From contig NZ_CP029193.1 of assembly GCF_008642355.1 (NCBI RefSeq), positions 4,240,001 through 4,304,000 of the forward strand: a stretch of 64,000 nt of DNA, in the 5' to 3' direction. Source of the stretch: Streptomyces venezuelae. Its GTDB lineage: Bacteria; Actinomycetota; Actinomycetes; Streptomycetales; Streptomycetaceae. This document shows, piece by piece, positions 53,003 through 62,054 of the stretch (position 1 is its first letter; the number at the start of each line of letters is the position of its first letter). A program made the translations under genes and the position numbers. The notes under the pieces are model-generated. The model was not told where the DNA came from. It did not search any database and worked only from the letters and a program-made list of their open reading frames with translations.

Positions 53003-54025
53003 ATGCCCATCGCAACCCCCGAGGTCTACGCCGAGATGCTCGACCGGGCGAAGGCAGGCAAGTTCGCCTACCCGGCGATCAACGTGACGTCCTCGCAGAC
53101 CCTGCACGCGGCCCTGCGCGGCTTCGCCGAGGCCGAGAGCGACGGCATCATCCAGATCTCCACCGGTGGTGCGGAGTTCCTGGGCGGCCAGCACAACAAG
53201 GACATGGTGACCGGCGCGGTCGCCCTCGCCGAGTTCGCGCACATCGTCGCCGCGAAGTACGACATCACGGTCGCGCTGCACACCGACCACTGCCCCAAGG
53301 ACAAGCTCGACGGGTACGTCCGCCCGCTGCTCGACGTCTCCGCCGAGCGCGTCAAGGCCGGCCGGAACCCGCTGTTCCAGTCGCACATGTGGGACGGTTC
53401 CGCCGAGACCCTCGCCGACAACCTGGCCATCGGCCAGGAGCTGCTCGCGAAGGCCGCCGCCGCGAAGATCATCCTTGAGGTCGAGATCACCCCGACCGGC
53501 GGCGAGGAGGACGGCGTCACGCACGAGATCAACGACGAGCTGTACACGACGGTCGACGACGCGCTGCGTACGGCGGAGGCCCTCGGCCTCGGCGAGAAGG
53601 GCCGCTACCTGCTCGCCGCGTCCTTCGGCAACGTCCACGGCGTCTACAAGCCGGGCAACGTCGTCCTGCGCCCCGAGCTCCTCAAGGACCTCCAGGAGGG
53701 CGTCGCCGCGAAGTACGGCAAGCAGTCGCCCTTCGACTTCGTGTTCCACGGCGGCTCCGGCTCCACCGCCGAGGAGATCGCCACGGCGCTGGAGAACGGC
53801 GTCGTGAAGATGAACCTCGACACGGACACGCAGTACGCGTTCACGCGTCCCGTCGCGGACCACATGTTCAAGAACTACGACGGTGTCCTGAAGGTCGACG
53901 GCGAGGTCGGCTCGAAGAAGACGTACGACCCGCGCACCTGGGGCAAGGCCGCCGAGGCGGGCATGGCCAAGCGTGTCACCGAGGCGTGCGCGAACCTGCG
54001 CTCCACGGGTACGAAGCTGAAGTAG
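53003..54025 (+). CDS. fbaA: Class II fructose-bisphosphate aldolase
   Basis: A 340-residue zinc-dependent aldolase. Zinc and catalytic residues lie in VALHTDHCPKDK (His, Asp), in the SFGNVHGVYKPG segment and in FHGGSGSTAEEI. IISTGGAEFLGG-type and MNLDTDTQYAFT blocks are typical of the E. coli FbaA-like class IIA form. It cleaves fructose 1,6-bisphosphate in glycolysis and works in reverse in gluconeogenesis. AAGGAGCGG precedes the ATG. A strong terminator follows. Confidence 0.97.
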   Translation: MPIATPEVYAEMLDRAKAGKFAYPAINVTSSQTLHAALRGFAEAESDGIIQISTGGAEFLGGQHNKDMVTGAVALAEFAHIVAAKYDITVALHTDHCPKDKLDGYVRPLLDVSAERVKAGRNPLFQSHMWDGSAETLADNLAIGQELLAKAAAAKIILEVEITPTGGEEDGVTHEINDELYTTVDDALRTAEALGLGEKGRYLLAASFGNVHGVYKPGNVVLRPELLKDLQEGVAAKYGKQSPFDFVFHGGSGSTAEEIATALENGVVKMNLDTDTQYAFTRPVADHMFKNYDGVLKVDGEVGSKKTYDPRTWGKAAEAGMAKRVTEACANLRSTGTKLK

Positions 54026-54039
54026 CCCTCGCGGTTCCT

Positions 54040-54077
54040 TACGGGCCCGGCACCCTTCCCTGGGTGCCGGGCCCGTA
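54040..54077. terminator. Aldolase terminator
   Basis: TACGGGCCCGGCACCC (54040-54055) pairs perfectly with GGGTGCCGGGCCCGTA (54062-54077), loop of six bases. Confidence 0.88.
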
Positions 54078-54101
54078 CGCGTATGGCGCAGACTTGAGCC
54101 C

Positions 54102-54515
54102 ATGGCCATTCACAAGGATCTGCTCGGGGGACCGCCCCCGACCCACCTGCCCGACGACCCCGAGCCGCGCGAGCTGCTCGCGAACGGTGCGGCGCCCGCC
54201 GACGTCGCCGCGAAGTACCCGACGTCCTCGCTCGCCTGGGCGCAGCTCGCCGACGAGGCGTATGAGCGCGGCAGCGTCGTCGAGTCGTACGCGTACGCCC
54301 GTACGGGCTACCACCGCGGGCTCGACGCCCTGCGCCGCAGCGGCTGGAAGGGCCACGGCCCGGTGCCGTGGGAGCACGAGCCCAACCGCGGCTTCCTCCG
54401 CGCGCTGCACGCGTTGGCGCGGGCGGCGCAGTCGATCGGCGAGCAGGAGGAGTACGAGCGCTGCGCGGGCTTCCTGCGTGACTCGTCGGAGACGGCGGCG
54501 AAGACGCTCGGCTGA
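54102..54515 (+). CDS. DUF3151 family protein
   Basis: A 137-residue helical protein: LPDDPEPRELLANGAAPADVAAKYPTSSLAWAQLADEAYE, then YAYARTGYHRGLDALRRSGWKG, the actinobacterial DUF3151 pattern with a TPR-like helical arrangement. It commonly follows the aldolase gene. Function unknown. CAGACT seven bases before the ATG may be its -10, and no ribosome site is evident. Confidence 0.88.
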   Translation: MAIHKDLLGGPPPTHLPDDPEPRELLANGAAPADVAAKYPTSSLAWAQLADEAYERGSVVESYAYARTGYHRGLDALRRSGWKGHGPVPWEHEPNRGFLRALHALARAAQSIGEQEEYERCAGFLRDSSETAAKTLG

Positions 54516-54599
54516 CGTGGGCGCAGGCCCCGGGGTGCTGCCACCCCGGGGCCCCTGTCGCGGGAGCTCCGCCCCCGGACCCTCGCATCGGCCTGAACG

Positions 54600-54645
54600 G
54601 CCTCGCCCTCAATCGCCGGACGGGCTGAAACCATCCCCGGCGCCG
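54600..54645. repeat. Dispersed Streptomyces intergenic repeat
   Basis: Contains ctcaatcgccggacgggctg followed by aaa, a short motif I recall from many Streptomyces intergenic regions, possibly a terminator remnant. It lies between the DUF3151 gene and the convergent reductase gene. Confidence 0.45.
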
Positions 54646-54652
54646 GTCCCCC

Positions 54653-55780
54653 TCAGGCCAGCCTGCGCAGCATCCCCGCGTCGTAGGGGGTCACCTCGTC
54701 CAGGCGGTCCGTCAGCGCCTTGTTCGCCCACTCCGGGTCCGCGATCAGGGCGCGGCCCACCGCGATGACGTCGAACTCGTCCCGCTCCATGCGGTCGAGG
54801 AGCAGATCGATGCCCGTCGACGCGGACTCCTTGGCGAAGCCCTGCGGGCCGACGAACTCCTTGTCGAGGCCGACCGAGCCGACCGACAGCGTGGCCTTGC
54901 CGGTGAGCTTCTTGACCCAGCCCGCGAGGTTCAGGTCGTCGCCCTCGAACTCGGGGAGCCAGTAGCGTCGCGTGGAGGCGTGGAACGCGTCGACGCCCGC
55001 GGCGGAGAGCGGGGCGAGCAGCGCCTCAAGCTCCGCCGGGTCCGTGGCGAGCTTCGCGTCGAACGCGTACGCCTTCCACTGCGAGAGCCGGAAGATCACG
55101 GGGAAGGACGGGGACACCGCGGCGCGCACCGCTTCGACGATCTCTGCGGCGAAACGGGTGCGGGACGCGAGGTCGCCGCCGTAGCCGTCGGTGCGTCGAT
55201 TCGTGCGGCTCCAGAGGAACTGGTCGATCAAGTAGCCGTGTGCGCCGTGGAGTTCGACGCCGTCGAAGCCGATGCGCTCGGCGGCGGCCGCACTGTCCGC
55301 GAAGGCCTTGATGACGTCGTCGATGTCGGCGCCGGTCATCGTGTGGCCCTTGGTGTCGCCGTCCAGGCCGAGGCCGGAGGGGCCCACCGAGGGGGCGGCG
55401 GGGACCGGGCCCTGGCCCTGGTCGCGGTCCGTGCCGATGTGCCACAGCTGCGGGACGATCCTGCCGCCCGCCGCGTGCACCGCCTCGGCGACGCGCCGCC
55501 AGCCCGCGAGCGCGGCCTCGCCGTGGAAGCGGGGGACGCGGTGGCTGCCGCCCGCCGAGTCGTGGTCGACGTACGTGCCCTCGGTGACGATCAGGCCGAC
55601 GCCGCCCGCCGCACGGCGCGCGTAGTACTCGGCGACGTCGGCGCCGGGCACGCCGTCCGGGGAGAACTCACGGGTCATGGGGGCCATGGCGATGCGGTTG
55701 CGCAGGCTGAGGCCGTTGATGTCGAAGGGGCGGCCGAGGAGGCGGGCGGCGCGCGAGGTGGCGGTATCCGTGGCAGTCAT
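54653..55780 (-). CDS. NADH:flavin oxidoreductase (Old Yellow Enzyme family)
   Basis: A 375-residue FMN-dependent TIM-barrel enzyme. NRIAMAPMTREFSPDGVP, GVGLIVTEGTYVD, QLWHIG and VELHGAHGYLIDQF (the two substrate His) are diagnostic, and IAVGRALIADPEW is the C-terminal flavin-phosphate site. It reduces activated alkenes with NAD(P)H. The ATG at 55780 is six bases after TACGAT (minus strand), again leaderless. Divergent from the CGNR gene with 90 bp between, so that regulator may act here. Confidence 0.93.
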   Translation of the reverse strand: MTATDTATSRAARLLGRPFDINGLSLRNRIAMAPMTREFSPDGVPGADVAEYYARRAAGGVGLIVTEGTYVDHDSAGGSHRVPRFHGEAALAGWRRVAEAVHAAGGRIVPQLWHIGTDRDQGQGPVPAAPSVGPSGLGLDGDTKGHTMTGADIDDVIKAFADSAAAAERIGFDGVELHGAHGYLIDQFLWSRTNRRTDGYGGDLASRTRFAAEIVEAVRAAVSPSFPVIFRLSQWKAYAFDAKLATDPAELEALLAPLSAAGVDAFHASTRRYWLPEFEGDDLNLAGWVKKLTGKATLSVGSVGLDKEFVGPQGFAKESASTGIDLLLDRMERDEFDVIAVGRALIADPEWANKALTDRLDEVTPYDAGMLRRLA

Positions 55781-55870
55781 GCGGCCATCGTACGCCCCGC
55801 GACAGCAGTGTAAGAGTTTTGGTCGTGTCATTTCGGAGGGTGGTGAGCGCGGGGCTAGTACCGTGGACGC

Positions 55871-56497
55871 ATGAACTGGCCCGCGACCGAGCGTCTCGGT
55901 CTGACCCCCGCGCCCGGCGGTCTCGCCCTTGTCCAGGACCTCCTGAACACCGCGCCCGCCGACCGCCCCGACTCCGTCGACCTGCTCGCCGACGGAGCGC
56001 TCGACCGCGCCCAGGGGTGGGCCGACCCGGCCGTGCGCGGCTGGGGGGCCGGGACGGGGCGGGGTGACGTGCGCCTGACGCTGTCGGCGGACGACCTGCC
56101 GAAGCTGCGCTGCCTGCGCGACCAGGTGCGGCGCGCGCTCGCCGCGGGCGACTGCGGCGGGGAAGCCGTGCGGTTCACCTCGGCGCCGGTCGTCGTCGGG
56201 CTCGCGGGCGACGGCACCCTCACCCTGGAGCCGGAGGGTGCGGGCGCGCGCTGGCTGGCCTCCGCCGTGCTCGCCGAGGGGCTGCTCGCCCAGGCGTCCG
56301 GCACCTGGCGCCGCCTGAAGATCTGCCGCAACACGGCCTGTTCCGCCGCGTTCTACGACCGCTCGCGCAACAACAGCGGCGTCTGGCACTCGGTCCGCGG
56401 CTGCGGGAACGCCGCCCATCTGCGCGCCTGCCGGGAGCGGCGCCGCGGTCACGCGGGCGCGGAGTCAGGGGCCGAGGAAAGTGGTGTCACCGTTTAG
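55871..56497 (+). CDS. CGNR zinc-finger regulator
   Basis: A 208-residue protein: an N-terminal ABATE-like domain (about 1-150) and a C-terminal zinc finger with RLKICRNTACSAAFYDRSRNN and GCGNAAHLRACRERRR. The final motif is usually C-G-N-R-x-K; here R is A, though the Cys residues are kept. CGNR proteins are predicted transcription factors or antisigma-like regulators. TACCGT at 55859-55864 and six bases precede the ATG. It probably regulates itself, the reductase or the following kyn genes. Confidence 0.88.
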   Translation: MNWPATERLGLTPAPGGLALVQDLLNTAPADRPDSVDLLADGALDRAQGWADPAVRGWGAGTGRGDVRLTLSADDLPKLRCLRDQVRRALAAGDCGGEAVRFTSAPVVVGLAGDGTLTLEPEGAGARWLASAVLAEGLLAQASGTWRRLKICRNTACSAAFYDRSRNNSGVWHSVRGCGNAAHLRACRERRRGHAGAESGAEESGVTV

Positions 56498-56627
56498 CTG
56501 CTGTCCGGCCTGAGTGTGCCTTGCCGATTCCGGGAAAGTTGCAGAAGATTCCCGTGGGGACCGGGGCCCCCGTGCCGGTAACGGCAGGGGCGGACCGCTA
56601 CCCGGAGTACGTATCGAGGAGACAGTG

Positions 56628-57521
56628 ATGTCCCCCAAGACGCATGAGGCAGCCCCCGAGGAGCGCGCGGCGTCCCCGGCGGAGCACGCGGCGTCCACCG
56701 AGGCAGGCGAGGTGGAGAGCCCGAACCTCGACTTCGCGGGCACCACCCCGTACGAGGACTACGTGCAGGCGGACGTCCTCACCCATCTGCAGCACCTGCG
56801 CTCGGACGACCCCGGCGAGATGGTCTTCCTGGTCACCACCCAGGTCATGGAGCTGTGGTTCACGGTGATCGTCCACGAGTGGGAGACCGCGGCGCACGCC
56901 CTGCGCCGCGACGACATCCCCACCGCACAGAACGCGCTCAAGCGCAGCCTGCGCGAGCTGGAGGCCCTGAACGCCTCCTGGCGCCCGCTCGCCCAGCTCA
57001 CGCCCGCCCAGTTCAACTCGTACCGCGGCGCCCTCGGCGAGGGGTCGGGCTTCCAGTCCGCGATGTACCGCCGCATGGAGTTCCTGCTCGGCGACAAGTC
57101 CGCGTCGATGCTCGTCCCGCACCGCGGCGCGCCCCGCGTCCACGCGGAGCTGGAGAAGGCGCTGCACGAGCCGAGCCTGTACGACGAGGTGCTCGGCCTC
57201 CTCGCCCGCCGCGGCCACGCGATACCCGCGTCCGTCCTGGAGCGCGACCTGACCAAGCGCTACGACCCGTCGCCGGAGGTCGAGGCCGTCTGGACCGAGC
57301 TCTACTCCGGTGACGAGCACGCCGACCTGGCGCGGCTCGGCGAGACGCTCACGGACGTCGCCGAGCTGGTCTGGCGCTGGCGCAACGACCACCTCGTCGC
57401 CACCCGCCGCGCCATGGGTTCCAAGACGGGCACGGGCGGCTCGGCGGGCGTGGCGTGGCTGGAGAAGCGCGCCACGAAGAACGTGTTCCCCGAGCTGTGG
57501 ACTGCGAGGAGCCATGTCTGA
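56628..57521 (+). CDS. kynA: Tryptophan 2,3-dioxygenase
   Basis: A 297-residue heme enzyme: TPYEDYVQADVLTHLQHLRSDDPGEMVF at the start of the core and RRAMGSKTGTGGSAGVAWLE at the C-terminal end are family hallmarks. It opens the tryptophan indole ring to N-formylkynurenine. The N-terminal 40 residues are a disordered Ala/Glu-rich extension. GAGGAGACAG precedes the ATG at 56628. Its stop overlaps kynU by eight bases, so the operon is kynA-kynU-(formamidase). Confidence 0.97.
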   Translation: MSPKTHEAAPEERAASPAEHAASTEAGEVESPNLDFAGTTPYEDYVQADVLTHLQHLRSDDPGEMVFLVTTQVMELWFTVIVHEWETAAHALRRDDIPTAQNALKRSLRELEALNASWRPLAQLTPAQFNSYRGALGEGSGFQSAMYRRMEFLLGDKSASMLVPHRGAPRVHAELEKALHEPSLYDEVLGLLARRGHAIPASVLERDLTKRYDPSPEVEAVWTELYSGDEHADLARLGETLTDVAELVWRWRNDHLVATRRAMGSKTGTGGSAGVAWLEKRATKNVFPELWTARSHV

Positions 57522-58737
57522 CGTGCGCGATCAGCTGCGGGCCGAGGCGGCGGTACGGGACGGCAAGGACGAACTCGCCGCCAAGCGCAAGGAGTTCGTG
57601 CTCGACGAGACGGTGTACCTGGACGGCAACTCGCTGGGCGCCCTGCCCGCGAACGTCCCGGGCCGCCTCGCCGAGGTCATGACCCACGAGTGGGGCAGGC
57701 TCCGCATCCGTTCCTGGGACGAGAGCGGCTGGTGGACGGCGCCCGAGCGCATCGGCGACCGCATCGCGCCGCTCGTCGGCGCGGCCCCCGGCCAGATCGT
57801 CGTCGGCGACTCCACCAGCGTCAACGTGTTCAAGGCGCTGGTGGCCGCCGTCCGCATCGCGCGGGAACCCGACAGCTCTTCCGCCCTGTCCGGGGGGCGC
57901 GACGAGATCGTCGTCGACGCCACGACGTTCCCCACGGACGGGTACATCGCGGAGTCGGCGGCCCGCCTCACCGGCTGCCGTCTGATCCCGGTGGCGCCCG
58001 CCGACGTCCCGGGTGTCCTGGGCGACCGCACCGCCGCCGTCCTGCTCAACCACGCCGACTACCGCACCGGCCGCCTGCACGACCTGCCGGGCCTCACGGC
58101 GGCCGTCCACGCGGCGGGTGCCCTCGTCGTCTGGGACCTGTGCCACACGGCGGGCGCCCTCCCCGTCGGCCTGGACGAACACGGCGTGGACCTCGCGGTG
58201 GGCTGCACCTACAAGTACCTGAACGGCGGCCCGGGTTCGCCCGCGTACCTCTACGTGCGCGAAGCCCTTCAGCCCCGCTTCGACTCGCCGCTGCCCGGCT
58301 GGAACTCGCACGCCGAACCCTTCGGTATGCGGCCCGGGTTCGAGCCTGCGGACGGCGCGCTGCGCGGCCGTGTCGGCACGCCGGACATCCTGTCGATGCT
58401 CGCCCTGGAGGCGTCCCTCGACGCCTGGGACGGCGTGTCCATCGACGCGGTCCGCGCCAAGTCCCTCGCCCTGACGGACTTCTTCCTGCGGTGCGTCGGG
58501 GCGTACGTGCCGACGGGCCGCGTCGAGTCCCTCACCCCGGCCGCACACGCCGAGCGCGGCAGCCAGGTCGCGCTGCGCTGCGAGGGGGCGGGTGATGTCA
58601 TGAAGCGGCTCGTCGAGCAGGGCGTGGTGGGGGACTTCCGCGCGCCGGACGTGCTGCGGTTCGGATTCACGCCGCTGTACGTCTCCTTCGCCGACGCCGA
58701 GCGGGCGGCTCATGTCCTCGCGCGCACGCTGGCCTGA
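57514..58737 (+). CDS. kynU: Kynureninase
   Basis: A 407-residue PLP enzyme of the fold-type I class, cleaving kynurenine to anthranilate and alanine. Visible are LDGNSLGALP, GDSTSVNVFKAL, VVWDLCHTAGALPVGLDEHGVDLAVGCTYKYLNGGPGSPA with the PLP Lys in TYKYLNGGPG, and WNSHAEPFGMRPGFEP. Overlaps kynA by eight bases with GAGGAGCC as its ribosome site, so it is translated in coupled fashion. Together with kynA and the hydrolase at 58828 it gives a complete route from tryptophan to anthranilate. Confidence 0.97.
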   Translation: MSDVRDQLRAEAAVRDGKDELAAKRKEFVLDETVYLDGNSLGALPANVPGRLAEVMTHEWGRLRIRSWDESGWWTAPERIGDRIAPLVGAAPGQIVVGDSTSVNVFKALVAAVRIAREPDSSSALSGGRDEIVVDATTFPTDGYIAESAARLTGCRLIPVAPADVPGVLGDRTAAVLLNHADYRTGRLHDLPGLTAAVHAAGALVVWDLCHTAGALPVGLDEHGVDLAVGCTYKYLNGGPGSPAYLYVREALQPRFDSPLPGWNSHAEPFGMRPGFEPADGALRGRVGTPDILSMLALEASLDAWDGVSIDAVRAKSLALTDFFLRCVGAYVPTGRVESLTPAAHAERGSQVALRCEGAGDVMKRLVEQGVVGDFRAPDVLRFGFTPLYVSFADAERAAHVLARTLA

Positions 58738-58827
58738 TAGCGTCCGGCGGATCTTGCCCCCACTCTTCCGTAGGCCGGGAGGGCGGGGGCCCGAACGCCA
58801 GCCGCACTGCTGTGGAGAGGTTGCCGC

Positions 58828-59706
58828 ATGACGGACGACGCCGCCGTGGCCCGCGATGCCGCCGAGGCCGAAGCCGCCTTCTCGCATCCCGCCGTGAAGC
58901 CGGACGCCACCGTCGCGTACGGCGATCACCCCGACCAGGTCGTGGACCTCTACGCCCCCCGGGGCGACACACCGCGCCCCGCCCCCCTCGTCGTCGTCCT
59001 GCACGGCGGCGCCTGGCGTGCGCCCTACGACCGGCAGCACGTCACCCCCTTCGCCGACTTCCTGGCCCGCCGCGGCTTCGCGGTGGCCAACATCGAGTAC
59101 CGCAGGGGCAGCCCGATCCCCGCCCAGGGCGGCAAGAGCCCCGTCGCCGGGCGCTGGCCGGAGACCTTCGACGACGTGGCCGCCGCGTTCGACGCGCTCC
59201 CGGCGCTCGTACGGGACGCGCTGCCGTCGGCCGACCCGCGCCGCACCGTCGTGACCGGGCACTCCGCCGGCGGGCACCTCGCCCTGTGGGTGGCCGCGCG
59301 CCACCTGCTGCCCGCCGACGCGCCCTGGCGCACCGACCGGCCCGCCCCGCTGCGCGGCGTCGTCGCGCTCGCGCCGATCGCGGACTTCCGCACCGCCGAG
59401 GCCCTGGAGGTCTGCGGCGGCGCGTCCGCGCAACTCCTGGGCGGCGCGGCCCGCTTCGAGGAGCGGCTGCCGTACGCCGATCCGGCCGCGCTGCTCCCCA
59501 CCGGCATCGCCACGACCGTCGTGCAGGGCCGCACCGACATCGTCGTGCCGCAGGCCGTGTCCGAGGCGTACGCCGACGCGGCTGCCCAGGCGGGCGAGGT
59601 CGTGGGCCTGACGCTCCTGGAGGACGTGGGGCACTTCCCGCTGATCGACCCGGCGGCGGACGCGTGCGCGGTCGTCGCGGAGGAGATCGCGCAACTCGCG
59701 TTCTGA
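58828..59706 (+). CDS. Alpha/beta hydrolase, probable kynurenine formamidase
   Basis: A 292-residue alpha/beta hydrolase of the HSL/AFMID type: oxyanion motif VLHGGAWRAP, nucleophile elbow VTGHSAGGHLAL with Ser, and a late LEDVGHFPLIDP with His. Kynurenine formamidases of the eukaryotic AFMID type have this HGG-x-W and GHSAG signature. The location 90 bp after kynU makes hydrolysis of N-formylkynurenine its likely role. GGAGAGG precedes the ATG at 58828. A general esterase cannot be excluded. Confidence 0.8.
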   Translation: MTDDAAVARDAAEAEAAFSHPAVKPDATVAYGDHPDQVVDLYAPRGDTPRPAPLVVVLHGGAWRAPYDRQHVTPFADFLARRGFAVANIEYRRGSPIPAQGGKSPVAGRWPETFDDVAAAFDALPALVRDALPSADPRRTVVTGHSAGGHLALWVAARHLLPADAPWRTDRPAPLRGVVALAPIADFRTAEALEVCGGASAQLLGGAARFEERLPYADPAALLPTGIATTVVQGRTDIVVPQAVSEAYADAAAQAGEVVGLTLLEDVGHFPLIDPAADACAVVAEEIAQLAF

Positions 59707-59898
59707 CGAGCCCGTCCGTTGCGCTCCGACGACCACGGGTTGATCACCCGTGAGGCCCCGGGACACCCGTAATACCTGAGAGCTACGTGCCGCTGTATAC
59801 CCCAGCGTGATGTGGGCTACAGAGACCGATCCATAACTTCCTTTCCGTGAGCGCGAGTCGGAACGCCGGCCCGCGAACCAGCGGAAAGGCAGGACGTG

Positions 59899-60870
59899 AT
59901 GAGGTTCCGGGCCGGGCGGCTGCGCCGCACCCTGCTGTCCTTCGGTGTCGCCGCCGCCGTGGTGGTCCCGCTGTCGGGCGCCGCCCGCCCGGAGATCCCG
60001 GCCCCCGCCCCCGCCTCCCTCGGCCGCGTCACGGCGGCGACCCTCCCCGGCGCGTACGCGGCGAACCGGGCCAACGCCACGGAGGCTGCGGCCCAGGCGG
60101 CGCGGTACGGCGCGAAGGACCGGGCCGCGGCCCTGCGCGCCATGGCCTCCCCGCACCGGCAGTTCCTCGCCTTCGACGGACGCGGCACCGGCCGCACCGC
60201 CGAGGTGTTCGGCGACCTGGCGGACGCGGACCGCGTCGCCGTCCTCGTACCCGGGTCGGACACGTCCCTCGACTCGTACGGCAGGCTGCGCTCCGGCGCC
60301 CTGGCGCTGCGCGCCGAGCTCGACCGGCACGCGGCACCCGGACGGGGCACGGCGGTCGTGGCCTGGCTCGGGTACGAGACGCCGGGCACCGTCAGCCCCG
60401 CCGTCCTCACCACGGGCCGCGCGGACGGCGCCGCGCCCGCCCTGCGCTCCTTCGTCGGCGAGCTCCACGGAATCAACGCCCACGCGCGCGTGTCCCTGCT
60501 CTGCCACTCGTACGGCTCGGTGGTGTGCGCCAGTGCCGCGACGGGCCCGCGCGTCCTGGACGTCGCCGACATCGCGCTCTACGGCAGCCCCGGCACCGGC
60601 GTCGACCGGGCCGCCGACCTGCACACCCGGGCCCGGATCTGGGCGGGGCGCGGCTCCGGCGACTGGATCGCCGACGTGCCGCACACCAGCGCCGACGTCT
60701 TCGGCACGACCGTCGGCTTCGGTACCGACCCGGTCTCCGACGGCTTCGGCGCCCGCGTCTTCGCGGCGGGCGGCGGCGGCCACAGCGACTACCTGGAGCC
60801 GGGCTCGGTCCCGCTCGGCAATCTCGCACGCATCGTGCGCGGCGACGCGACGGAGGTCACTCATGCGTGA
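59899..60870 (+). CDS. Secreted DUF1023 alpha/beta hydrolase
   Basis: A 323-residue protein. An N-terminal hydrophobic signal (LLSFGVAAAVVVPLSGAARP) is followed by a DUF1023-type domain: VAVLVPGSDTSLDSYGRLRSGA, the nucleophile elbow LCHSYGSVV (Ser) and DIALYGSPG. Such proteins are secreted or membrane-linked hydrolases of unknown substrate. AGGCAGG precedes the ATG at 59899; a GTG three bases earlier is equally possible. Its stop overlaps the acyltransferase start by eight bases. Confidence 0.83.
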   Translation: MRFRAGRLRRTLLSFGVAAAVVVPLSGAARPEIPAPAPASLGRVTAATLPGAYAANRANATEAAAQAARYGAKDRAAALRAMASPHRQFLAFDGRGTGRTAEVFGDLADADRVAVLVPGSDTSLDSYGRLRSGALALRAELDRHAAPGRGTAVVAWLGYETPGTVSPAVLTTGRADGAAPALRSFVGELHGINAHARVSLLCHSYGSVVCASAATGPRVLDVADIALYGSPGTGVDRAADLHTRARIWAGRGSGDWIADVPHTSADVFGTTVGFGTDPVSDGFGARVFAAGGGGHSDYLEPGSVPLGNLARIVRGDATEVTHA

Positions 60871-62044
60871 GCACCGCCTGTCCGCCCTCGTCCGGCGTGT
60901 GGACGCCGCCACACCGCCCGGCAGGGACCGCGCCGTCGACGCCCTGCGGGCCCTCGCCATTCTCGGCGTGGTGGGCGGCCACTGGCTGGTCACCGCCCTG
61001 GTCCCGGACGGCGGCACGCTGCACACGGCGAGCCCGCTGAGCGGCATGCCGTGGCTCGCCCCGATCTCCTGGGTGTTCCAGACGCTGGCCGTGTTCTTCC
61101 TGGTGGGCGGGTTCGTGGCGGCGAAGGGTTACGCGGCGGCGCGCGAGCGCGGCACCGGGTACCGCGCGTGGCTCGCCGCCCGGCTCGGCCGACTCTTCGG
61201 GCCGGTCGCCGCCGTCCTCGCGCTGTGGACGGCGGCCACCGCGGGTCTGCTCCTCTCGGGCGCGGACCCGGCCACCGTCCACACGCTGGTCAAGCCGGCG
61301 CTCTCGCCCCTGTGGTTCCTGCTGGTCTACGCGGCGCTCACCGCCGCCACGCCGCTGGTGCGGCGGCTCAACCCGCTGTGGCCGCTGGCCGTCGTTCTCC
61401 ACGTGGACCTGGTGCGGTTCGGTTTCGGCGGCCCCGCCTGGCTGGGCTGGATGAACGTGGCGGCGGGCTGGCTCGTGCCGTACACGCTGGGCGCGGCCTG
61501 GTCGCGGGGCGAGCTGACGCGGAACGCGGGGCGGGTGCTGCTGGTGGGCGGGGCGGCGGCCACCGCGGGGCTCGTCCTGTGGGCCGGCTATCCGGCCTCG
61601 ATGGTCGGCGTGCCGGGCGCCACGGTGTCGAACCTCGACCCGCCGACCCTGGCCGCCGTCGCCTTCGGCGTCGCCCAGTGCGGCCTGGCGGTGCTGCTGC
61701 GGGAGCCCCTCGGATGGTGGCTGCGCAGGCCCGCGGCGTGGACGGCGGTGGCCGTCGTGAACCTGTCCGCGATGACGATATTCCTCTGGCACCAGACGGC
61801 AATGATGGCGGTCACCGCGCTCGGCCTGCCGGCCGGGAGTCCGCTGCCCGGCCTGCACACGGCGCCGGACGGATTCGGCTGGGTCCTGGCCCGCGTGGCC
61901 TGGTTGCCGGTGTTCGGGCTGGGGCTCGCGGTGTGCTGGTCGGCGTTCCATACGTACGAGAGGGGTGGCCGGAGCCCGGCGTCCGCCGTGCGGGGACGGC
62001 GCGGGGGCAGGGGTGCGGCGGGGGAGACGGTGCGGCGTGCCTAG
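60863..62044 (+). CDS. Acyltransferase 3-type membrane protein
   Basis: A 393-residue membrane protein with about ten helices. RDRAVDALRALAILGVVGGHWLV has the R-A-x-A-x-x-x-V-x-x-H start of Acyltransferase 3 (O-acetyltransferase) domains; WFLLVYAALTAATPLV and MTIFLWHQTAMM match later family blocks. It likely transfers acyl groups across the membrane to a glycan or natural product, or serves as a partner of the hydrolase next to it. GGAGG precedes the ATG at 60863, overlapping the hydrolase gene. Confidence 0.85.
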   Translation: MREHRLSALVRRVDAATPPGRDRAVDALRALAILGVVGGHWLVTALVPDGGTLHTASPLSGMPWLAPISWVFQTLAVFFLVGGFVAAKGYAAARERGTGYRAWLAARLGRLFGPVAAVLALWTAATAGLLLSGADPATVHTLVKPALSPLWFLLVYAALTAATPLVRRLNPLWPLAVVLHVDLVRFGFGGPAWLGWMNVAAGWLVPYTLGAAWSRGELTRNAGRVLLVGGAAATAGLVLWAGYPASMVGVPGATVSNLDPPTLAAVAFGVAQCGLAVLLREPLGWWLRRPAAWTAVAVVNLSAMTIFLWHQTAMMAVTALGLPAGSPLPGLHTAPDGFGWVLARVAWLPVFGLGLAVCWSAFHTYERGGRSPASAVRGRRGGRGAAGETVRRA

Positions 62045-62054
62045 GGTTGATCTT

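Noticed and set aside
57349..61047. Minus-strand open frame of over 1,200 codons
   Set aside because: It runs antisense to kynA, kynU, the formamidase-like gene and the DUF1023 hydrolase, all of which have clear family motifs; the frame has no recognisable domain.
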